Source: a virus
Length of the DNA stretch: 35,396 nt
IMG/VR virus record: IMGVR_UViG_3300020416_000026
Location: 1-35,396 of that record
Strand: one strand, 5' to 3'
Shown here in pieces: positions 28,966 to 35,396 of this stretch. The first letter of the stretch is position 1; each line of letters opens with the position of its first letter. A program made the position numbers and the translations under genes. A model generated the notes under the pieces. That model ran no database searches. It saw only the letters and a list, made by a program, of their open reading frames with translations, and was not told the DNA's origin.

Positions 28966-30720
28966 TTATAGCCCTTTCTCTATAGCTATTTCTTGTTCTT
29001 CTTCAAACTGTACTTCAGCTTCAGTTGTAATACGTTGAGTTTCTAGTTGTTCAGAAACTGTGACGTTATCACCAAATAGTGCTGGTTCACCTAACTCGTC
29101 TGCTAGGATTCTAGCAAACTCTTTACCTGACAGGTGGACAGCAACAGTAGGATCGGCAAGTTTAATCTGATAGAGTTGAGTTAGGTTCTGCACTCTTTGC
29201 GCTCTTTCAGCAAAGTGTCTAGCACCCATAGGTACAATCTTGCCGTTAGCCATGATGTCTTCTTTTGTAATCTCTTCAAAGAAGAACACACCTGAGTCCT
29301 CATTAAGAACTCTTATTGTATCTGCGTAGTCCATGTTACGTCTAGCAGCTTCTATCATTCCGTTTAGGATAGGCTCTAGAAATACTCTTTCAAAGTGTGC
29401 AGTCTTGTGTTGGAAGATACGCCCTGCTGCAGTCATTAACTGCTGTACTTCAAAGGCTGTCTTCTCACCTGCACTACGGATACCCATAGCTTCTCTTGGA
29501 GCACCAGCCATCATCTCCATCTTAGCTTCTAGGTTCTGTATTTGAAAGTCAGCGTTTAGTGCTGTTGGGTCAGGAGCTAAGTAACCTACGTCACCCTCAT
29601 CACCCATGTATATACGTGCTGCTGGTTCAAAATCAAAGTCTTCTACGTCACCTCTAATCTTTATAATAGGATAAGCTATCTGATCAAAGACATCTGCCTT
29701 TAGGTTTTCTAGATGGTCTATTCTATACTGCATACCAACAAGATTGTCAAGTGGCCCCATAGCATAAAGATTGTCTGGACGCTCTCTCCAACCTGCGTGG
29801 TAGATTGGTGACTTACCTAACCAGCTAGGGTTCTGCTCATTGTATATTACGTAGGCTCTGTCTACAATAGTTATAACTCTGTTCTTATGGAATACGTCTG
29901 CTTCAGCGTCATAGATGTCACCGTAGAATGTCATAAGTTCTACAAAGTTTGATTCGTAGTATTCATGTATACTGGTAAATCCATCAGCAATAAATGCCTG
30001 TGATTTATCCATATCAACTTCACTAGTGCCGTACCCTGCTACTGTAGTTCTGTTAGTTACCATTCTTTCAAAGATTTGTTTTAAGTAATCATTCTCTACA
30101 GTCTCTTCAATCTTTCTTGATAGCTCACCCATGCTCATCATAGTTCTGACAATCTTGGGGCTTTCACCAAAGTCTGCTGCTAGTGGATTAAAACAAATAT
30201 CAAAAGGACTAATACGTACAAGTTTTGGTCCTACATAATTTACCGATCTTTCACCGTCTTCATACTCAGTAAAATCTCTAACAAACTCTACAGTAGCAAA
30301 ACAGTTACCGTACTGAATGTAATCATTAATAAGTTTACTTACAGTGTTTTCAAAATCAGACTGACGTATTTTGTTTTCCATATAAGCTTGGATAACATCT
30401 CTTTTGTTTTTTGTGCTTGAGTCTTCATCGTGAGCTTCAAACCTAAAGAAACGCTTCTGAGGAAACAATGCTGAGAAATAGTTAGCGTGTAAGTTATCAG
30501 CTATTTGTGTTAGCTTTGGTGTAGTTGTACTGTTAGTCCAAGGTAACTTACTGTTAGACGTAGTGCGAGTATCAGTAGCGTAAATGTAATTACGTAACTC
30601 TTTCCACTCTTCTGTCTTTGTTCTCTTTGCGTTGTTCCATTGTGTCCAACGATCTGCAATGTCTTCTGCTAAACCGTGAGGATCAATCATAGTCTGCAGG
30701 TCAAAAGTTGTTCCAGCCAT
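28966..30720 (-). CDS. portal protein (T7 gp8-like head-to-tail connector)
   Basis: The 584-residue protein begins MAGTTFDLQTMIDPHGLAED. It has WTNSTTTPKLTQIADNLHAN, then KRFFRFEAH, a middle domain with FVRDFTEYEDGERSVNYVGP, PSPIYHAGWRE-like loops (WLGKSPIYHAGWRERPDNLY) and a late GAPREAMGIRSAGEKTAFEV segment. These match T7-like portal proteins, which form the dodecamer that anchors terminase and tail. The length is close to T7 gp8 (536). Its ATG overlaps the terminase stop (TAATG). Confidence 0.9.
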   Translation of the reverse strand: MAGTTFDLQTMIDPHGLAEDIADRWTQWNNAKRTKTEEWKELRNYIYATDTRTTSNSKLPWTNSTTTPKLTQIADNLHANYFSALFPQKRFFRFEAHDEDSSTKNKRDVIQAYMENKIRQSDFENTVSKLINDYIQYGNCFATVEFVRDFTEYEDGERSVNYVGPKLVRISPFDICFNPLAADFGESPKIVRTMMSMGELSRKIEETVENDYLKQIFERMVTNRTTVAGYGTSEVDMDKSQAFIADGFTSIHEYYESNFVELMTFYGDIYDAEADVFHKNRVITIVDRAYVIYNEQNPSWLGKSPIYHAGWRERPDNLYAMGPLDNLVGMQYRIDHLENLKADVFDQIAYPIIKIRGDVEDFDFEPAARIYMGDEGDVGYLAPDPTALNADFQIQNLEAKMEMMAGAPREAMGIRSAGEKTAFEVQQLMTAAGRIFQHKTAHFERVFLEPILNGMIEAARRNMDYADTIRVLNEDSGVFFFEEITKEDIMANGKIVPMGARHFAERAQRVQNLTQLYQIKLADPTVAVHLSGKEFARILADELGEPALFGDNVTVSEQLETQRITTEAEVQFEEEQEIAIEKGL

Positions 30721-32255
30721 TAGAAGGAAACTCCACCAAATCTTGAGTTAAACTGTACCACGTTATCTCTACTCCTACGTATTACTCTGGCTGGTTTGAC
30801 AGCCATGTCAACAACAGAAGCTAGAGCATCAATTATGTCATCATGTACAGGGTTTCTTGATGACAACTCTTCTTCTAATAATTGAGTATTACCACCTCTG
30901 TAATGCCAGATACTTAGATTATCATAGCGTGGCTCAAGTATTGAAGCTATGCGCTCTTGTTTGTTGCCTTGGTTTTTGTTAGGTCTATACTCATCAATAC
31001 TTATAGCTAGTCCGTGTTGTTTGATAAGCTCTTTGAGTTGCTTGACGATTGCCATTTGTGCGACTGTTGTTTCTGCTCTGAGCTTTCTGAATGACCACTT
31101 GTTTGACATATGGAGTATGTTTTCGAAGTAATCAGATATTCTGTCAGTCCTGAATCTGTCGATGTCCAAGACGTATACGTTGTTTTCTGCATCAACACCT
31201 ATCACAACTATGGCTGTATAGTCAGCACGTTTACTTAAACTAAATGCGAAGTCAACAGCAGCAAAGACGTTTAGTCTACTATCTTTGTAGAACAGGTAGC
31301 CGTTATCCTCTCTTACGTGTTTTCTTTCGTAGTACTGAAACTTATCTGGTGATACAGGTACGTTCTCAGGGTCAGTAGGATCGTTGTAGTACTGTGCTCT
31401 AAACTGTCCTTTGTCTAGGTACTGACCACGTTTCTTTGCTAGTATCTTCATGTCAAACCCAAACCACTTACCGTCTTTGCGTTGGGTTCTAGGCCAAAGA
31501 AACTCACCTGTGCCATCGCCTTGTGCTTCTACAGGTTTCTCAAATACCTCATAGATACTATCCTCACCTATCTTATCACCTCGTATATTGTACTGATCCT
31601 CTGTCATCTGTAGTAGATCATTGTACAAGTCAGCAGGATGATACCTAGTTCCTACTACCCACTCTTTAGCCTCAGCGCCTTCAATAGACGAGAGAAGAGA
31701 GTATTGACTTTTGACTTTATTGCGTCCTTCGCCTGTGTAAGCATTTTCATACACCACGCAGTCATCGAGGACAGCAATGTCACAATGTAAGCCTGTAAGC
31801 GAAGTAGTGAGTCCACCAGTAAAGATCGAAGGGTCTCTAACATTTTCTTTCTTCCTTAATGGATGGTCTAACATAATCTCTGAGTTAGTCCATCGTGTTC
31901 GTTTACCTTCATCAAAGTTTACGTGATCAGGCCAATACCTTCTGTATATCTCTGAGGTCAGTATTCCTTTGATAAAACCTAGTTGTTTTTCTGCGAGGTT
32001 AGCTGTAGCTGATATGTACAGTATACGCAATGTTGGGTTCTTTGTCAACTCCCAAGCTACTCTAAACGCTATTAATCTTGACTTACCGTGGTCTCTAGGA
32101 AAGAGTAAGAGTTGATGTGTCTTTGAGTCAGGTCTTATCCACCAGTTGCAGACATCTTCATGGGCTTGCCCTAGTACCTGCTCTGGTGCTACTAACCTTA
32201 TGAATGTTACAAGATCACTTTCAGCAGCGATCCTGATTTGATCTAGGGTTGACAT
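30720..32255 (-). CDS. terminase large subunit (DNA packaging ATPase/nuclease)
   Basis: The 511 residues show the packaging motor. Walker A is LLFPRDHGKSR (about 50-60), and Walker B is HCDIAVLDD (158-165). A coupling-like SATANLAEKQ follows the ATPase strand RILYIS. The nuclease domain has VFAAVDFAFS (D335) and ADYTAIVVIGVD, and a final acidic site in HDDIIDAL. It is close in layout to T7 gp19 and marine homologues. No small subunit is seen in the window. The ATG overlaps the fibre stop. Confidence 0.93.
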   Translation of the reverse strand: MSTLDQIRIAAESDLVTFIRLVAPEQVLGQAHEDVCNWWIRPDSKTHQLLLFPRDHGKSRLIAFRVAWELTKNPTLRILYISATANLAEKQLGFIKGILTSEIYRRYWPDHVNFDEGKRTRWTNSEIMLDHPLRKKENVRDPSIFTGGLTTSLTGLHCDIAVLDDCVVYENAYTGEGRNKVKSQYSLLSSIEGAEAKEWVVGTRYHPADLYNDLLQMTEDQYNIRGDKIGEDSIYEVFEKPVEAQGDGTGEFLWPRTQRKDGKWFGFDMKILAKKRGQYLDKGQFRAQYYNDPTDPENVPVSPDKFQYYERKHVREDNGYLFYKDSRLNVFAAVDFAFSLSKRADYTAIVVIGVDAENNVYVLDIDRFRTDRISDYFENILHMSNKWSFRKLRAETTVAQMAIVKQLKELIKQHGLAISIDEYRPNKNQGNKQERIASILEPRYDNLSIWHYRGGNTQLLEEELSSRNPVHDDIIDALASVVDMAVKPARVIRRSRDNVVQFNSRFGGVSF

Positions 32256-34102
32256 TACTCAGCCTCTAAAGCATCCAGCCTAGCTTTGATAGCTGTGTTC
32301 TCTGTTTCAAGTGCATCATTTTTTGCAGACAGTTCTTGAACTGCTTTTACAAGCATAGGTATTAGTGCAGATGGTCCTACTCTTTGCCGACCATCAACAT
32401 CTTCACCCCATAAATCTTTAACGTCTTCTATTTCAGAATGACTATCTATTGCTGCTTTTACTTCTTGAGCAATAAAGCCATGATATAATTCTTCACCTGC
32501 ACCCATGACTCTATCGTCAGCACCCTCAGTGCCTTCTTCTTTATAAGCAAACATATCAGATGGTAAATCTTTTGATTTTTTCCACCTAAATGTTACTGGT
32601 CTAAGATCGTTAATAAACCCAAGTCCTGCAGTAGATGTTTCAATGTTTTCTTTAAATCTTTCATCAGACGGTGCAGATATACTTGTTCCACCAAATAAAA
32701 TCCTACTATCAGTAGCAGCTTTACCAAAAGTTAAAGATGAGTTTGTAGAACCTGCACATTCAAAACCTAATACAACTTGAGCATCACCACTTGAAGAGCT
32801 TGGATGTGCCATTCTACCAATTAAAACGTGATTAGTTCCTGTTGTTAAGTTTGCACCTGCGTGCATGGCGCTAGAGTTAGCAGCAGCATCAGTACCAATA
32901 ACCACATTGTTACTACCAGTAGTTACTTGTTCTCCTGCGTTATGACCAATAAATACATTATTCATGTCACTAACACTACTACTAAAATTAAAATTTCTTC
33001 CTGCACCATTACCAACAGCAACTATTTTTGCGCCTCTTGTATTAGCTCCTAATGCACCATTACCAACAGCAACATTGTTGCTACCATCAGTAATTGCATC
33101 TCCAGTGAGTGCGCCAATAAGCACGTTTTGTGAACCTGTTGTTATGTTTTCACCTGCTGCTCTTCCTACTGCAACATTATAAGCGTCTGTAGCGGATGTA
33201 AAATTTTGCAATCGTAATGCAGATGAACCTATTGCAACAGAAGAATTACCTTTTGTATCTGCACCTAAAGCACTAACACCTATTGCTACATTGGTATTAC
33301 CAACAGTTAAAGCATCACCTGCAAGCGAACCTAAAATGGTGTTTTGAACACCTGTTGTAATTGCCCCACCTGCTCCATGACCAACAGCAGTATTATGCAT
33401 ATCTGTAGCACTAGCAGGGTTTTGTGCATCTAAAGCTCCAGTTCCCACTGCAACTGATTTACTTCCTAAGACGTTAGCACCTAATGCGCCCCAACCAACA
33501 CCTACGTTAAAATCTGCGTCAGTTATAGCATCACCTGCTGTAGCTCCCACTAAAACATTTTCCACGCCTGTTGTTATAGATGTACCTGCGTTATATCCAA
33601 TTGCTGTATTTTGTGCTTCTGTACCTGCATTAAGAGTTTTTAATGCACGATAGCCAACTGCAACATTTTGTCCATTTGCATCCTCTGTAGCAAGTGCTTC
33701 AAATCCAACAGCTACGTTGGCATCACCTGTTGTAATAGCCGCTCCAGCGTTCTTACCAATAGCAACATTATTATTACCACCAGAAACTATAGCTGCTCCA
33801 GCACCCTCGCCAAGTTTAACATTGTCTGTTCCAAGTGTTGCTGTAGATATTGACCCATCACTTGAGATTCTCATACGCTCAGTGGGTGATGCTCCGTCAG
33901 TACCATCGTTAGTTTTAAAGATCAGGTCAGCTTTCTCGTCATCCGCTGTGCCATCATGTGACGCTTGGATCTGAGCAAGAGTAGAAATCTCTCCACCACT
34001 TTGCTCACCTTTAAAGGTAAGGATAGACTCACGTCCACCCTCAGTATCTTCGTGAGTGCGGTTGTGTAGTACTCTGTCGGCTAAGTCTCTAGCTCTGCTC
34101 AT
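32255..34102 (-). CDS. tail fibre/spike with repeats and C-terminal S74 self-cleaving chaperone
   Basis: The 615-residue protein has an N-terminal module (residues 15-85: THEDTEGGRES...GEQSGGEISTLAQIQ) shared with the next fibre gene. A beta-helix-like repeat region follows (about 90-430) built from 'NVAIGxxAGxxITTGxxN' units. The intramolecular chaperone domain (S74) begins at SDERFKENI (S479, K484), then has GLGFINDLRPVTFRWKK and HGFIAQEV, ending in a coiled coil (LSAKNDALETENTAIKARLD). In this family the chaperone trimerises the fibre and cuts itself off before the conserved Ser. It is probably a receptor-binding fibre or spike. Stop and terminase start overlap. Confidence 0.9.
   Translation of the reverse strand: MSRARDLADRVLHNRTHEDTEGGRESILTFKGEQSGGEISTLAQIQASHDGTADDEKADLIFKTNDGTDGASPTERMRISSDGSISTATLGTDNVKLGEGAGAAIVSGGNNNVAIGKNAGAAITTGDANVAVGFEALATEDANGQNVAVGYRALKTLNAGTEAQNTAIGYNAGTSITTGVENVLVGATAGDAITDADFNVGVGWGALGANVLGSKSVAVGTGALDAQNPASATDMHNTAVGHGAGGAITTGVQNTILGSLAGDALTVGNTNVAIGVSALGADTKGNSSVAIGSSALRLQNFTSATDAYNVAVGRAAGENITTGSQNVLIGALTGDAITDGSNNVAVGNGALGANTRGAKIVAVGNGAGRNFNFSSSVSDMNNVFIGHNAGEQVTTGSNNVVIGTDAAANSSAMHAGANLTTGTNHVLIGRMAHPSSSSGDAQVVLGFECAGSTNSSLTFGKAATDSRILFGGTSISAPSDERFKENIETSTAGLGFINDLRPVTFRWKKSKDLPSDMFAYKEEGTEGADDRVMGAGEELYHGFIAQEVKAAIDSHSEIEDVKDLWGEDVDGRQRVGPSALIPMLVKAVQELSAKNDALETENTAIKARLDALEAE
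32963..33610 (-). repeat. three tandem 72-residue (216-base) super-repeats in the tail fibre
   Basis: Residues 165-236, 237-308 and 309-380 align in order. Each begins NTAIG/NTAVG/NVAVG, then AGxxITTG, NVL/TxLG, TGDAIT or AGDALT, NVxVG/NVAIG, LGAN or LGAD and VAVG/VAIG, ending in a non-glycine spacer (AQNPASATDM, LQNFTSATDA, FNFSSSVSDM). A fourth, partial copy starts at about residue 382 after a one-residue insertion. The spacers and the intervening half-units differ, so the copies are diverged rather than recent. Confidence 0.8.
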
Positions 34103-34112
34103 AATCTAATCC

Positions 34113-34385
34113 TTACTCTGATGGTCTCATTGACTCAAGGTGTGCAGCATATGCTGTCTTAACTTCATCAGTGAAAATTTGTGCAGCAAAAGCTTGAACA
34201 TCTGCACTTTCATTCGCTAAATCATCTGCGCTTATATCTGGCATAACAATGTGCCTATGAAATGAACGGCTTATTTCCACACCGTCTCGCTTTACAATCG
34301 TTGCGTCTCTTATTTGGATTACTTTCCAATTATTGTTATTAACGATTTCTATTTTATCTTCAACTGTCTCTTCTGTTAGTGCCAT
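34113..34385 (-). CDS. small tail-fibre-associated protein, 90 aa
   Basis: The product begins MALTEETVEDKIEIVNNNNW, then KVIQIRDATIVKRDGVEISR and SFHRHIVMPDISADDLANES. The pattern 'KIEIVNNNNWKxIQIRxATIxxxDGxEISRSxHRxVxxPxxD' is common in phage genes next to fibres and is often annotated as an uncharacterised tail-fibre protein. It has two short domains and no membrane part. It lies between two fibre genes with gaps of 10 and 16 bases, so it is possibly an assembly factor or minor fibre part. Confidence 0.75.
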   Translation of the reverse strand: MALTEETVEDKIEIVNNNNWKVIQIRDATIVKRDGVEISRSFHRHIVMPDISADDLANESADVQAFAAQIFTDEVKTAYAAHLESMRPSE

Positions 34386-34401
34386 TTTAAATTCCTTTTA
34401 T

Positions 34402-35396
34402 TTAAACTTTATATGTTCCAGCCATATACACTTCACCACCCGAACTAACTACGTTGTGCATAACTGCACTCCATGAAGAAGCATTACTTTGATGCAATAC
34501 TGCATAAGCAGTACCTCCAGAAATTAACAAGTGTGGTCCGTAACCAGTATAGGTTCCTATAAAATATAAAGAAATATTTCCAATAGAGTATGGTGATGGT
34601 GCAGAAAAAGGTAATCCAGTAAACCACATATTGCCTGAGTAACCAGTATTATTTATAGCTGTCTTAAGCGCCCAAAAATGAACTGTATTTCCAATTTTAG
34701 TATAGTGAGCTGGTATTTGTATTTTAGGTGATGAAGAGCCATAATAACCAACCATTTCAAAATTGAATGTTCCCTGTTCGTAATCATCGAGCAGTGAGTC
34801 ATCAATAGTTACTCCACTACTTGTTTCTGCCGCACTAAAGTCGATACCAATGCCGTCTGTTGCCGCTTTCAAATGACCATCGTGAGTAATTCTCCAACGT
34901 TCAGTTAACGCACCGCCATCAGGTTGTGTTCTAAAAGATATACGGCCACTATCCGTTGCACCGTCAGTAACACCTTCTATTTCAGCAACAACTTCACCAG
35001 CCCTTTGAAAGTTAATCTGCCCAAGAGTAGAACCTGTTCCAGCATCATTGTGGTCAAAGTTTATCTGCCCACCCTCATCACTTTCAATCTGCAATGCTTT
35101 GTAACCAGAGCCACCAGCTTGCGTTGAAACATCAATATTAGCAGTACCAATACCTACGTTACCTAATGAATTTATTCTCATAACTTCGCTAGGTGATGTA
35201 CCATCATTACCATCATTTACACGAAACATTAATTCACCTGCCTCATCATCAGATGTGCCATCGTGTGCTGCCTCTATCTGTGCTAGGGTAGATATTTCAC
35301 CACCACTCTGCTCACCTTGAAAAGCTATAGTGCTTTCCCTACCGCCATCAGTATCTTCATGGGTAGTGTTAGCTATAGTTAGAGATGGGTCTTCTG
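34402..35396 (-). CDS. second tail fibre protein (5' end outside window)
   Basis: The frame stays open to the right edge; translation from the edge reads EDPSLTIANTTHEDTDGGRE and onward with GEQSGGEISTLAQIEAAHDG, so the internal ATG at 35229 is not the real start. This segment is clearly related to residues 15-85 of the neighbouring fibre. The middle has a 'GNVGIGT' fibre motif and DEGGQINF-type repeats. The C-terminus (LLDDYEQGTFNFEMVGYYGS to GGEVYMAGTYKV) looks like a beta-rich receptor-binding domain, without an S74 chaperone. The gene is partial. Confidence 0.8.
   Translation of the reverse strand, partial: EDPSLTIANTTHEDTDGGRESTIAFQGEQSGGEISTLAQIEAAHDGTSDDEAGELMFRVNDGNDGTSPSEVMRINSLGNVGIGTANIDVSTQAGGSGYKALQIESDEGGQINFDHNDAGTGSTLGQINFQRAGEVVAEIEGVTDGATDSGRISFRTQPDGGALTERWRITHDGHLKAATDGIGIDFSAAETSSGVTIDDSLLDDYEQGTFNFEMVGYYGSSSPKIQIPAHYTKIGNTVHFWALKTAINNTGYSGNMWFTGLPFSAPSPYSIGNISLYFIGTYTGYGPHLLISGGTAYAVLHQSNASSWSAVMHNVVSSGGEVYMAGTYKV

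Noticed and set aside
33000-33600. CRISPR-like or non-coding tandem repeats
   Set aside because: The periodicity comes from a repeated protein fold (NVAIGxxAG units) with synonymous drift. There are no identical short repeats with unique spacers.
1-35396. tRNA genes, integrase, attachment site, insertion sequences
   Set aside because: I found no cloverleaf-like sequence, no tyrosine or serine recombinase motif and no transposase. The gene content is that of a lytic phage. A tRNA scan would be the decisive check.

Overview
The window is most of a lytic, T7-like short-tailed phage (podovirus) genome. The evidence is a complete podovirus particle set: large terminase, portal, scaffold, capsid, two tail tubular proteins, three internal virion proteins and S74-type tail fibres. 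It is combined with a T7-style replication set: gp4-like primase-helicase, family A polymerase, gp2.5-like SSB candidate, gp3-like endonuclease I and gp6-like 5'-3' exonuclease. The monomeric B12-dependent (class II) ribonucleotide reductase, the moderately low GC content and the many tiny genes suggest a marine phage, plausibly of an alphaproteobacterium as in the SIO1-like 'cobaviruses'. The host is inference only. I see no phage RNA polymerase, no small terminase subunit and no integrase, and the window cuts a gene at each end.

Layout. Bases 1-11382 are all on the + strand (early and replication arm). First come the tail of a helix-turn-helix protein and about nine tiny coupled ORFs (to 2139). 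Then follow primase-helicase, a small membrane protein, DNA polymerase in two pieces with an endonuclease VII-type gene between them (3925-6239), the SSB candidate, a UUCG hairpin terminator, exonuclease, endonuclease I, more tiny membrane and acidic proteins, class II RNR and a DUF3310 protein. Bases 11398-35396 are all on the - strand (late arm, read right to left): fibre (partial), small protein, S74 fibre, terminase, portal, a 19-aa basic peptide, small protein, scaffold, capsid, decoration protein, hairpin, second decoration or head-fibre protein, tail tubular A, small protein, tail tubular B, GNAT-like protein and three internal virion proteins. The arm ends with a lysozyme-like protein and its tagged neighbour, a spanin-like lipoprotein, several membrane proteins (one with an EF-hand) and a run of tiny basic or Cys-rich genes. 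The two arms converge on a hairpin at 11389-11407. There is no gene-free stretch over 300 bases.

How it works together. The early arm supplies dNTPs (RNR), unwinding and priming, synthesis, ssDNA coating, and host-DNA degradation or junction resolution. The late arm builds the head, packages DNA, builds the nozzle and ejection proteins, and ends with lysis candidates.

The most striking features are: (1) a family A DNA polymerase broken into exonuclease and polymerase polypeptides by an AT-rich endonuclease VII-like gene whose start and stop codons overlap both polymerase fragments; (2) an identical 12-residue N-terminal tag on two adjacent late proteins; (3) a small membrane protein with a perfect EF-hand loop; (4) a fibre with a 72-residue super-repeat; and (5) a set of micro-genes of 19-59 codons placed by stop/start junctions.
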